Source: Sapria himalayana
Lineage: Eukaryota; Streptophyta; Magnoliopsida; Malpighiales; Rafflesiaceae
Assembly: GCA_029783825.1 (NCBI GenBank)
Contig: JAREIK010002271.1
Coordinates: 897,994 to 961,993 of the forward strand
DNA: 64,000 bases
Direction of reading: 5' to 3'
Positions 1-10,253 of the stretch are shown one piece after another; positions within the stretch are counted from its first letter, which is position 1, and the number at the start of each line of letters is the position of its first letter. Under the pieces are notes generated by a model that worked only from the letters and a program-made list of their open reading frames with translations, was not told the origin of the DNA and did not search any database. A program made the translations under genes and the position numbers.

Positions 1-536
1 AAGACGGAGAAGATGTAGGAAAAAAAGAAGAAGATGATGAAGAAAAAGTTGAAGGAGAAGAAGAAGGAGGAGAAGAAAATGGAGAAGAAGAAGGAGGAGA
101 AGTTGAAGAATGAGAAGAAGAAGGAGAAGAAGAATGATAAAAAGAAGATGATGAAGGAGAAAAAGAAGGAGAAGACGAATGAGAAGAAGAAGGAGAAGAA
201 AAAGGAGAAGAATGAGTAGAAGAAGGAGAAGAAGAAGGGGAAGAAGAAAGAGAAGAAGGAGAAGAAGAAGATTAATAAGAAGAAGTAGATGAAGAAAAAA
301 AGAAGAAATAACAAAAAGAAAAAGAATAATAATGATGAGTAGAAGAAGTAGAATAATACCAATAAGAAGAAGAAAAAAAAGTAGAAAAAGAAAGATAAGA
401 AGATGGAGAAGAAGAATGGAAAAAAGATGGAGAAGAAGAAGGAGGAGAAGAAGGAGAAGAAGGAGGAGAAGGAGAAAAAGAATGAGATAAAGAAGGAGAA
501 GAAGAATGAGAAGAAGAATGAGAAGAAGAAGAAGAA

Positions 537-571
<35 letters not shown>
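537..571 (+). repeat. (GAT)n microsatellite in P1
   Basis: About eleven GAT/ATG triplets in a row inside the purine satellite, in the same triplet register as the surrounding GAA-type units. Confidence 0.9.
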
Positions 572-572
<1 letters not shown>

Positions 573-1717
573 GTAAAAGATGAAGGAGAAGAAGAAGGAT
601 ATAAAGAATGAGTAGAAGATTGAAAAAAGCAATAGAAAATGGAGAAAAAGAAGAAAAAGCAAAAGAAGGAAAAGAAGAAGAAAAAGAAACAAAAAAAGAA
701 TAAGAAAATGAAAATGAAGAAGAAGAAGAAGAAGGAGAAACAAAAAAAAGAAGCAACAGAAAATGAAGAAGAAGAAGAAGGACAAAAAGAAGAAGAATAA
801 GTATTAGTAGTAGTAGGAGATGAAGAAGATGAATAAGAAGCATAAGAAGAAGAAAAATAAGAAGGAGATGATGAATGAGATGTAGGAGGAGAATATGATG
901 ATAAAGTACAATAATAGAAAAAGGAGAAAAAGAAGTAGAAGAAGAATAAGAATAAGAAGGGGAATAGAAAGGAGAAGAAGAAAAAGAAGAAGAAAAGAAG
1001 GAGAATAAAAATAAAAAGATGAAGGGTATGAAGAAGGAAAAAAAGAAGTAGAAGAAGGAGGAGAAGAAGAATTATAAAATGAAGGAGATAAAAAAGGAGA
1101 AGAAAAAGAGAATAATTAGTAGAAGAAGATGTAGAATAACTAGGAGAAAAAGATGGAGAAGAAAATTGAGAAAAAGATGGAGCACCAGAAGGTGAAGATG
1201 AAGGAGAAGAAGAAGGATAAGACAAATTTGAAGATGAAGGAGAAGAAGAAGGTGAAGGAAAAGAAGGAGAAGAAGAAGGAAAAGAAGAAGGAAAAGAATA
1301 AGGTGAAGAAGAAGGAAATGAAGAAGAGAAGAAGAAGAGAAGAAGTAGGAGAAGAAGAAGTAGTATAAGAAAAAGTAGGAGAAGAAGGAGAAGAAGAAGG
1401 TGAAGAAGAAGAGATGAAGGAGAAGGCGAAGAAGATAATCCAGAAAAATAAGTAGTGGTAGAAGGATAGGAAGAAGGAGAAGAAAAAAGATAAGAAAAAG
1501 GAGAAAAGAAAAAGAAAAAAGAAAAGAAAAATAAGAAGAAGGAGAAGAATAATGAGAAGAAGAATAAGAAGGAGGAGAAGTAGAAATATAAAAAGAAGGA
1601 AAAAAAGAAAGAGAAGAAGAAAGAGAAGAAAAAGTTGAATTAGAAGATGAAGGAGAAGTCGAAGGATAAAAAGAATGAGTAGAAGATGTAGAAGAAGTAG
1701 TAGAAGAAGAAGAAGAA

Positions 1718-1719
<2 letters not shown>

Positions 1720-1753
<34 letters not shown>
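1720..1753 (+). repeat. (TAA)n microsatellite in P1
   Basis: About eleven perfect AAT/TAA triplets, flanked directly by GAA triplets in the same register. Confidence 0.9.
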
Positions 1754-2609
1754 GAAAAAGAAGAAGACAAATAAGGACAAAAAGAAGGAGATGAAGGAGT
1801 TGATGAAGGAGAAGAAGAAAAAAAATAATAAAAAGGACAAGTTGTAGAAGAATAAAGAGAAAAAGAATTAGAAGAAAAAAGAGAATAAGAACCAGAATAA
1901 AAAGGAGAAGAAGAATGAGATGAAAAAAAGGAGGAGGAGGAGGAGAATGAGAAAAAGTAGGAGAAGGAGAAGCAGAAGAATAAGTAGAAAAAGAAGGAGA
2001 TGAATAAGGAGAAGAAGAAAAAGAAGGAGATGAATAAGGAGAAGAAGAAAAAGAAGAATAGGGAGAAAGAAAAAAAAGGAGAAGAAGAAGGAGAAGAAGA
2101 AGGAGGAGTAGGAGGAGGAGGAGGAGGAGGAGAAGGAGAAGAATAAGGAAGTGGAGAAGGAGAAGCAAAAAGATAAAAAAATGAGAAAAAGAAGGAGAAG
2201 AAGAAAAGAAGAAGAATAAGATGGAGAAGTTGAAGTAAAAGTTGAAGGAGAAGATGAAGAATAAAAAGAATGAGTAGGCGATGGATATGAAGCAAAAGTA
2301 ATAGAAGAAAAATAAGAAAAAAAAGAAAAAGAAAAAGAAAAAGAAGAAGGAGGAGGACAAATAGAAGAAGATGAATAAGGAGTTGATGAAGGAGTTGATG
2401 AAGGAGAAAAAGAAGGAAAAGAATAAGGAAAATAAGAAGCAGAAGAAGGAGAAAAAGAAGTAGAAAATAAGGATAAAAAGAAGGAGAAGAATAAGAACAA
2501 GAAGACGTAGAATAAGAATGGGAAGAAGGAGGAGAAGAAGACATAGAAGAAGAAGGAGAAGTAGAAGAAGAAGGAGAAGAATAGGAAAAAAAATAAGAAG
2601 AAGAAGAAG

Positions 2610-2637
2610 AATAATAATAATAATAATAATAATAATA
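2610..2637 (+). repeat. (TAA)n microsatellite in P1
   Basis: About nine AAT triplets embedded in GAA-type satellite. Confidence 0.9.
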
Positions 2638-3614
2638 CGGAGAAGAAAAAGAAATAGAAGAAGGAAAAAAAGATGGACAAAAAAAGAAGAAAAATAAGGA
2701 GAAAAAAAAGAAGAAGAAAAAAAAGAATTAGAAAAAGGAGAAAGAGAAGGAGAAGAATAAGGGGAAGAAGGATTAGAAGAAGATGGAGAAGAAAATTTAA
2801 AAGAAGGTAAAAAGGAAGGAAAATTAGAATGAAAATAAGAAGGAGAAGAAGAAGGAGAAGATGAAGTAGAAAAAGAAGAAGAAGTAGTAGTAGAAGAAGT
2901 TTAACAATAACTAGAAGAAGAAGGAGAATAAGAAAAAGAAGAAGAAGGAAAAGAAGAATGTGAGGAATAAGGAAAAGAAGGAGGAGAAAAATAAGGAGCA
3001 GGAGAAGGTGAAGAAGAAGAATGAGAAGAAGTAGGAAAAGATGAAGTATAAAAAGAAGAATAAAAAGGAGAAGAAGATGGAGAAGTAGTATGAGAAGAAG
3101 AAGAAGGAGAGGAGGAGGGAGACGAAGAAGGTGAAGGAGAAGGAAAACAACAAAGAGACAAATTAGGAGAAGAATATGAAGAAGAATGAGAAGAAGAAGT
3201 AGAATAAGAAGAATGAGAATAAAAAGTAGAAGTAGAAGAAGTAAGAGAAAAAGAAGGAGAAAAGAAGGAGGAGTAGAAGAAGGAAAAGATGACGTAGAAG
3301 AAGGTGAAGAAGAATGAGATGAATAAGTATAAAAATAATGAGAAGAAGAAAGAGAAGAAGAAGGGGAAGAAGAATTAAAATAAGAAGGTGAGGAAGAAGG
3401 AGAAGGAGGAGGAGATGAATAAGGAAGAGGATGAGAAAATGTAGGAGAAGAAGGAGGAGGAGGAGGAGGAGGAGAAGGAGGAGGAGGCGAAGAAGAAGGA
3501 AAAGATAAAAAAGAATACGAAGAATAGAAAAATGAAATGAAAAAAAAGAGAATAAAAAGGATATGAAGAAGTAATAGAAGAATGAGAAGAAGAAGAAGAA
3601 GAAGAAGAAACAAA

Positions 3615-3733
3615 GGCGGTCTTTTTCTTTGAAAAATGCTCTCAACTTCTAGAGAGAGAAACCTTGATTTCTAGAAAGAGAAACTGCATTTTTTGAAGGA
3701 GAAGAAGCAGATTTTAAGCTTATTTTGCTTGAA
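3615..3733 (+). promoter_or_regulatory. LINE A 5' UTR with GAGAGA motifs
   Basis: A T-rich start is followed by GAAAAATGCTCTCAACTTC and two copies of a TCTAGARAGAGAAA motif (3648-3663 and 3670-3684), then AAGC/TTTT-rich sequence up to the ORF1 ATG. The same layout precedes ORF1 in the other full-length copies. LINEs need an internal 5' promoter, and GA repeats are known binding sites for plant BBR/BPC factors. The promoter role is an inference. Confidence 0.6.
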
Positions 3734-5072
3734 ATGGATTACTTAGCCAATAAGAAATCTTTTTCTGAATTTTTTAAGAAGACAGCGCAAATAGTGTCTT
3801 CTTCCTCGGAAATTCATGCAAAAAATATGGAGGAACCCTCGATATTTTTTTCGGCTGAAGAATTACAGAAGCTCACTAAACCTCATAAACACACTCTTGT
3901 GGGAAAATTTTTACATGGTCGACCGCGTATTAATGATGTTTCTGTTTTCTTTGATTCATTGAAACTCAAAATACTGATTAAAATTGGGCTTATCGACGAT
4001 AAGCATATTCTATTACAATTACATCCGGAGGAAGATTTTCATCGATTATGGCTTAAAGGCATCTGGTATATTATGGGTTATCCCATGAGAACATTCAAAT
4101 GGACACCTAATTTCTCCACAAAGGAAGAATCTTCGGCAGCTCTGGTATGGTTTCTATTTCTCATGCTCCCGATACACTTCTTTGATAAACATCCTCTATA
4201 CCATATTGCTTGTATTCTGGGTTCTCCTCTTCTACCCGATGGCACAACTACTACACTATCTAGACCAAGTGTAGCACGAATATGTGTGGAGGTGGATTTA
4301 CAGAAGCCCATCCCTTCTAGAATATGGTTTGGAGACATGAATGGAGGAGGTTTCTGGCAGCAAGTTGTTCCAGAATACCTTCCTTCTTATTGTGCATGCT
4401 GCAGAAAATTGGGCCACAATATTGATGATTGCTTGGTGAAAAAAAGGAGGGTACAAGATAAGCAGAGGGTGGATGATAGATGGATGGCAGTAGGTGGGAG
4501 GGGAGAGATAATTAGATATCAAAAAAAATTTCAACTCACACAATCTGCTCTCTTAGAAGAACAGAATGATGAGGCTGAAAAATTAAAACTAATTCAATAC
4601 AAGAAGGATAAGAGTGAAGAAGATAAGGCATCACTTGTTATAGAGGAAACAAAGAGAAGAGAAATGCTTAAAAAAATTGCTGATTTAAACAAGCGAACTA
4701 GAATATATATGAGAAATAAATCACAGAAAAATAAAGGATGGGTAGTGCCTATAGAAGATTATTCAGATGAAGAACTTGAGATTAGAAGCTTGACTTCTCT
4801 CTACACGGAGGGGGAAGAAAATGAGTAGAAAACTCAAACAAATAAAAATGATATAGGCATAGAAATGCTAAAACAAAAAATGGGAAATAAGGATTGGGCA
4901 ATTGAACAGTTAAAAATAATGGCAATGCAAGTGGGTAGGGAATGGAAAGGAGAGAGAGGAGGATAATTAAACTCTTTAAAAAAAACCAAGAAATATGAAA
5001 AAATATATAAATAAAACATATGAAACTAAATGCACTACTAGAGCGCAAGCAAAATTCATTAATAATGTATAA
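3734..5072 (+). pseudogene. LINE A ORF1 (RNA-binding gag-like protein), broken
   Basis: In plant L1-like elements ORF1 is the nucleic-acid-binding protein of the RNP. The ATG at 3734 is chosen over the upstream TTG at 3725 because ATG-GAT-TAC (MDY..NKKSF) aligns with the starts of the other copies. A DUF4283-like region spans about residues 35-190. A canonical zinc knuckle, CACCRKLGHNIDDC, begins at residue 220 (4391-4432). A Lys/Glu-rich coiled region and an acidic EDYSDEE segment follow. The frame is broken by TAG 4826-4828 (CAG in B), TAA 4964-4966 and one extra A in the A-run near 4978-4985. Past these, the C-terminus RAQAKFINNV* matches the other copies and stops at 5070-5072, overlapping the ORF2 start. 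Confidence 0.88.
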
Positions 5073-8000
5073 TTACATCTATCGGAATATAAGGGGAGTT
5101 GCAAACCTCCCCTCAAGAAATAGAATAAAAAAATTGGTATATATGTATAAAATTAACCTCATAAGTATTAGCTGAACCTATGGTAGATAAAACTCAGCTA
5201 GAAGATTATAAAAAATTATTAGGTTTTGAACAGGGTTATGCTAATAATAATGGTAAAATCTGGATTTTATGGAAAAACAAATTAAATATAAAAATTCTAA
5301 AAGAAACTGATCTATTAATTAATTTAAGTTTTAATCAAGATGTAAATGAAATAATTACGATAGTTTATGCTAAATATAAAAGAGAAGAGAAAAAAGAATT
5401 ATGGGAGGAGATGGAAAATATATTTAAAGAAAGAAGCCCTGGATTATATGAGGAGATTTCAACGTGCTGAGGAATTCTAAAGAAAAGAAGGGTGGAAAAA
5501 CTCCCAATAAGATATCTATGGCTCACTTTAATGATATTATAAATAAAACTAATTTAATGGAGGCTAGATTTCCTAGGCTCACCTTTTACTTGGTGTAATA
5601 ATTGGAAAAAGAAAGGCATAATATGAGCGAGATTAGATAGAGTTATATTTAATTTTAAATGGTTAGAACAAGTGGGTTCTACAGAAGTAAAACATTTAAA
5701 TAAAACTTGCTCTGATCACAGCCCTCTCTTAATCACCATTAAAAATACAGTCCTCACAGGAGGTTTCTTTAACTTTCAGAATTCTTGGTGTTTACATCAT
5801 GATTTCTTGAATAGGGTAAAAGAATACTGGAACAAAGAAGTAGCAGGAAATTCGATTCAAATTTTGAATAACAAGTTGAATAGTTTAAAAGCAGATTTAA
5901 AAAATGGAATAAGGAAACTTTTGGAGCCATAAATAAGAACATAAAAGATGCAGAAGATTTAGTTTCCAAAAGAGAATTAGAATTTGAATTAGCTCAAAAT
6001 ATAGAAAATAGAAATGCCTTAAGCAAGGCACAAGTAGAGTTAAAATTAAAATTATTAATGGAGGAAGTGTTTTGGAAACAAAAATCTAAAATTAAATGGC
6101 TTAAAGAAGGTAATAAGGATACAAAATGTTTTCAAAGAGTAGCTAAATTTAAATTTCAGAAGCAAAGAATCAGAGGCATAAAAGATAATGAGGGAAAATG
6201 GATGGATAAGGATACAGATATACAAAATTATTTTGCTAAGTTTTTTGAAAAACAATTAAATGGAAAAAGGGACCTATTAGGAAACACGCTTATAGAAAAT
6301 ATAAAAAATAAAATCAAAACTGAAGATAATAATTTGTTAATTAAATTTCCAGAAGAAGAAGAAATTAAAACAGCTATATTCAGCATGAACAAGGACATTG
6401 CAGCAGGCCCTGACGGTGGAATAATTACTTTTTTCAGGTATGCTGGGAAATAATTAAAAAAGATATAATAAAAGCAATAAATAGTATATTTTGTGGAGAT
6501 GAAATCGGAAAGAAGTGGGGAAGATTTCACATTATTCTCATTCCAAAAATAGAGAATCTGTAGATTGGGGAAGAATATAGACCAATTAGCTTTTGTAATT
6601 CGATATATAAAATTTTAGCTAAAATATTACAAAATAGGTTATCTCTAATTTTCCCTAAAATTATCTCTAAAGAACAAACTGGATTTATGAAGAATAGATT
6701 GATAATGGAAAATATTTGTTTGGCCAAAGAAATGTGTAGAGAAATAGGAACTAAAACAAGAGGACATAATGTAATAATAAAATTAGATTTATCAAAGGCA
6801 TTTGATAGAATTGAATGGGGCACTCTTAGCTTTATCATGCGTAAAATGGGCTTCTCAGAAACATGGATAGATTTGATATACAGATATATATCCAATACAT
6901 GGGTTAAGGTGATTACAAATGGAAAAATAGGAGAAGAAATAAAACCGGTTAGAGGCTTAAGACAAGGAGATCCGCTTTCTCCTTCATTATTCAATATTTA
7001 CCTAGAAATGTTAATAGTTAATCTTAAAAATAAAATGGAGAAAGGTACTATAGGAACATTTAGACAACCAAAGAACACCCCATTAGTGGGTTGCCTGGCA
7101 TATGCAGATGACGTAATGATCTTCACCAATGGAGGTTGTAAGTCATTACATAATATGATGGGAAAGTTAAAATGCTTCGAAGATGAAACAGGACAAAAAC
7201 TAAACAAAAGAAAATGGCAATAAATGATTTCTCATAATGCACCCATTGCATTATCTCATAGAATTAAAAAGATTATAGGTTTCTCTCAGAAAAAAAGGAG
7301 AAATTATCTATTTGGGTTGTCCGGTGTATGAAGGTAAGCTCAAGATTGAATATTTAGAATTCTTAATATACAAACTAAAAAGAAAATTTTCTGGTTGGAA
7401 GGAAGAATTTATAAGTATGGGTGGGAGAATAACATTAATAAAAAATATTTTAGAAAGCACATTAATGCATAATATTATGATTATTCAACCACCAAGTAGC
7501 TTTATTAAAAAAATTGAAAAAGAATTTGCTAACTTTTTGTGGGGTAAAAAAGAGGGCAAATATAAATTACATTAGAAAAAAATGGAAAGATTTATGTTAT
7601 CCTGTTCAAGAGGCTGGTTTGGGATTTGTCAATCTCATTGATTTAGCTAAAGCATGGGCAAGCAAAAGAAGGTGGAGATTAAAAGAAAATGATAATTTAT
7701 AGTCTGAATTTATGCGGGCAAAATACTGTATAAATGATGACACTAATAATGAGAAAAGAATAAGAAAGAGTACACAAGTTTGGGCTCAAATGCTTAAACA
7801 ATGAGAATTAGTTGAGAAATATTCTAAACTCACTAATAGGGGATGGAGATGAATTTTGACGTCATAAGTAACATCCTCACTTAAATCAGCTAAAAATACA
7901 ATATGAAAAAGGCAAGAAGAAAAAATATTGTTCAAATGGGTATGGAATAATGATAATCCACAAAAAATTAAAACTTTTATATGGAAAGTTTTATCTAATA

Positions 8001-8977
8001 TTATTCCAATTGATATAAATTAAAAAAAAAGAAGGAAATTCAACTAGTTTCTAGATGTGACTACTGTGCAAATGAAATGGAAACTTTAGACCATCTCTTC
8101 TCACAGTGTAAAATAGCAGCAGAAATATGGAAGAAACTAGGAGTAGAAATGCAAATGAAATATGAACATCTTACTCTGAAATGCAGACTTCAGAAATGGC
8201 TGAATTTGAAAGTCTCAAATTCTGCACAGAAATAGATTAAAAATAATGTCCCTCAAATAGCCATTTGGTGTATCTGGAAGGCCAGAAATAAAAAAAGATT
8301 TGAGGGTCAAAACATGATAATAGAGGATATCTGGAAAGATATAAATGAGGAAACTAGAAAGATTCGGAGACATACCCTTTGAATGTATAGGACACGAGGT
8401 TGGATAAAGACATTTTAAGTTATTGGAATATAAAAGAGAAACAATCAAATCAAATTAAAATAATTGGTATAAAATGGGAAGAACCATCGAAAGAAAGATT
8501 TGCTTTAAACACAGATGGCAGCTTTGATAGAGATATTGGTGCAAGAGGAGGAGGAGGTGTGATAAGAAATTTTGAAGGAGGGGTGCTCTTAACATTTACA
8601 AGGAAGTTTCAAGCATCATCGGCTTTACATGCTGAATTATTAGCATTAAGAGAAGGTATAAGTATATGTATAAAAAACGGCATTAAAAAAATAGATATTC
8701 AAATAGATTCAAAAATTGTTGTTAATTTAATTAATAATAAGACATTAATGTGGAGATATGAAGATGAAATAGAAGAAATTATGCACGAAATAAATACATT
8801 AGATTTTACTATAAAGCATATTTATAGATAGGCTAATGCCTTAGCAGATGCATTAGTCAAGATGGAAGAAATAAAGGAGACAATGAGTATAATGATGGGA
8901 CCCTTTCAAAAAAGTATAGAGGTATAATAAATTTGGATAGTAAGGAACTTCCTTATATTAGGAAGATAAGAATTTAA
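5065..8977 (+). pseudogene. LINE A ORF2 (endonuclease-RT-RNase H polyprotein), broken
   Basis: ORF2 would nick target DNA and copy the element RNA. The ATG at 5065 overlaps the ORF1 stop by 8 nt. The EEP N-terminus IYRNIRGVAN is clear, but the GDFN block near 5450 is shifted and carries a stop. SDHSPLL lies near 5715. RT motifs follow: AAGPDG near 6400, KLDLSKAFD near 6780, LRQGDPLSP near 6955 and YADD at 7101-7112. A zf-RVT-like Cys/His cluster (SRCDYCAN..LDHLF) is near 8050. RNase H begins at NTDGSF near 8508 and keeps HAELLAL and IQIDSK; a TAG follows IKHIYR at 8829-8831, just before ANALADAL. There are many stops and small indels. The longest open part is 6687-7223. ORF2 ends PYIRKIRI* at 8977. 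Confidence 0.88.
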
Positions 8978-9050
8978 ACTGTTATCTTCTATTTTTTTGG
9001 AATTTCTGTGTAACTATCTAATTGCAGATAAAGATCGCATCTCATAAAGT

Positions 9051-9074
9051 ATCACCCTAGTCCTAAGGGGTGAT
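9051..9074 (+). promoter_or_regulatory. Putative RNA hairpin after ORF2 (LINE A)
   Basis: ATCACCC pairs with GGGTGAT around a short loop, 74 nt after the ORF2 stop. Homologous hairpins lie at 17905-17930 in B (a perfect 9-bp stem) and at 50281-50300 in F. The function is unknown. Confidence 0.5.
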
Positions 9075-9416
9075 TTGTTGAGGCTACTTTAAAATGAGCA
9101 GATCAGTAAGGTTTGCTTGATTTAGAATGAGTTAGGATATTCTATTTTCTGATTTCCTGACAAGTTTTAAAGAGAACAACTAATTCAGTTTTATGAGGAA
9201 GGCTAAGCAAAATAATATTTATTTAATGGGAAGGATCAGTAGAAAAAAGGGCAGTGAAAAACATGGATATACAGTTTTTATTATTGCAGGTATCTACTTT
9301 CCAAGAATAGGAGGAAAGCTGGACAAGAAGGGCTCAATTTAAGCCTTGACCGAAACTTCATTTGTTATATTGAGTTGTGTATTTTCTGAGTTGTCTGGGA
9401 GTCTGTGTTAATTATT

Positions 9417-9464
9417 GTCTGATGTGTTATTAGTCTGATGTGTTATTAGTCTGATGTATTATTG
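9417..9464 (+). repeat. 16-bp tandem repeat in LINE A 3' UTR
   Basis: Three head-to-tail copies of GTCTGATGTGTTATTA; the third has small changes. Related but less regular GTCTG(T/A)TGTGTTATT words occur in the 3' UTRs of B (about 18220-18300) and F (about 50740-50870). Confidence 0.85.
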
Positions 9465-10196
9465 GCTGTAATTTTTGGTCTGAGATGTTAATCCCCTGGA
9501 AGTCCGTAATTGTTGGTCTGGTTGTATCTTTGGTCTGTAAGATACATGCAAGGGCTAATCAGGAAATATGAAAGATGAGCACAAAGATCAACTAGAGAAG
9601 GAGGGGATGAAATCAAGCATTGTAACGAGATGGCTCAGCATATATGTATAGTGATGTCTAAAGGATACTCGGTGTAAGGGTGGAAATATGGGCAGCAGAA
9701 AGTCATAAAAAGATTCAAGCAAGGAGGACGAGGAGAAATTATTTTATTAATATAATTAATCTGAAATGTATAAGGGAAATGAGGGAAATGGGTATTTTGA
9801 TGATGAGATATGATGCCCTTGATCTTATGCAGGATTAGTCAAAGAGTAGGATAAGTTGCAGATCATACGGAGGTGTAAGATGGCAAAAGTAACCATTATA
9901 GCAAAAGTAAGAATGAAACAAAGCATCTGAAAGAATTACTCAAATGACATTAGAAGTGGAGCTTAAAAGGATTGTAGACACATCAAAGACTTCAAGGAAA
10001 AAGGAAGAAAGTGACACACTATTCATTAGAACATAAAAAGAAGAAAACAAAGGATTACATGAGGCATTATATCTAGGATAAATCAAAGCAGAAAATTGAA
10101 TTATGTAATATAAAAGCATGCTATATAATTTTTATTTTTTTTAGTGGTTAGGAATGGGTGTAAAAGGGAAGAGGGTAGTTATATCTTGTAAAAACG

Positions 10197-10253
10197 GTAT
10201 TCCTCTGCCAAAAGAGAGGGCTATAATTAATAAACAAAACTTTCCAAAAAAAA
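10197..10253 (+). terminator. LINE A 3' terminus: hairpin, AATAAA, A-tail
   Basis: TCCTC-loop-GAGGG hairpin (10201-10220), then AATAAA at 10229-10234, then CAAAACTTTCC and A8. The same block ends B, D, E, F, G and H, so it is a functional 3' end: probably both the poly(A) signal and the RT recognition site. Confidence 0.75.

Larger units (their letters stand above)
1..3614 (+). repeat. Polypurine satellite block P1
   Basis: The + strand is almost pure A and G. C is very rare, and T appears only as isolated bases between purines. The basic word is a 12-mer, AAGAAGAAGGAG, with one-base variants such as AAGAAGAATGAG, AAGAAGAAGTAG and AAGAAGATGGAG, and triplet register is kept over long stretches. 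A 30-bp unit is duplicated at 1991-2020 and 2021-2050. The block runs off the left edge and ends at the 5' UTR of LINE A. Its long open frames are low-complexity artefacts (Lys/Glu/Arg on the + strand, Phe/Leu/Ser on the - strand), not genes. Confidence 0.95.
3615..10253 (+). mobile_element. LINE A, full-length L1-like retrotransposon, decayed
   Basis: A 6.6-kb non-LTR retrotransposon. In order it has a short GA-rich 5' UTR, ORF1 (DUF4283-like region plus zinc knuckle), ORF2 (EEP endonuclease, RT, zf-RVT, RNase H), a 1.3-kb 3' UTR, a conserved terminal hairpin, AATAAA, and an A8 tail that runs straight into purine satellite. Its closest relative here is LINE B, which shares both ORFs and the 3' UTR. 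Both ORFs carry stops and frameshifts, so it cannot be autonomous now. Any target duplication is hidden because both flanks are GAA repeats. There are no LTRs, integrase or protease, which excludes an LTR element. Confidence 0.95.
8978..10253 (+). other. LINE A 3' UTR
   Basis: No gene is seen in these 1.28 kb. The stretch is collinear with the 3' UTRs of B and F. It contains a hairpin at 9051-9074, a pyrimidine-rich GCAGG motif at 9286-9290, a 16-bp tandem repeat at 9417-9464, a conserved GATATGATGCCCTTGAT segment near 9807, and the terminal hairpin, AATAAA and A-tail. Confidence 0.8.

Noticed and set aside
1868..3613. Long minus-strand reading frames in the purine arrays (for example 581 codons at 1868-3613 and 623 codons at 19459-21330)
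   Set aside because: They encode only Phe, Leu, Ser, Pro, Tyr and His runs because the complement of GAA/GGA repeats has few stops. Overlapping frames are equally open, there is no conserved motif, and frame and composition simply follow the repeat.
1..3614. CRISPR array in the repetitive blocks
   Set aside because: Contiguous triplet and 12-mer repeats without unique spacers, in plant DNA and with no cas genes.
3163..3645. Antisense frames starting MRAFFKEK or similar at the LINE 5' ends (3645, 12483, 28716, 36780)
   Set aside because: The start codon is TTG, not ATG, and the shared residues come from the conserved 5' UTR read backwards. The rest is satellite.
6380..7223. Reverse transcriptase as a retron, group II intron or diversity-generating element
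   Set aside because: The same polyprotein has an EEP endonuclease, zf-RVT and RNase H with an ORF1 zinc-knuckle partner, which is a plant L1-like LINE. No intron RNA domains or msr/msd structure is seen.
9785..10140. Small host gene or ncRNA in the LINE A 3' UTR
   Set aside because: The segment is collinear with B and F 3' UTRs and contains no open frame of note.
3615..10253. LTR retrotransposon or pararetrovirus
   Set aside because: No long terminal repeats, primer-binding site, protease, integrase or movement protein. The A-tail and 5' truncations fit a non-LTR mechanism.
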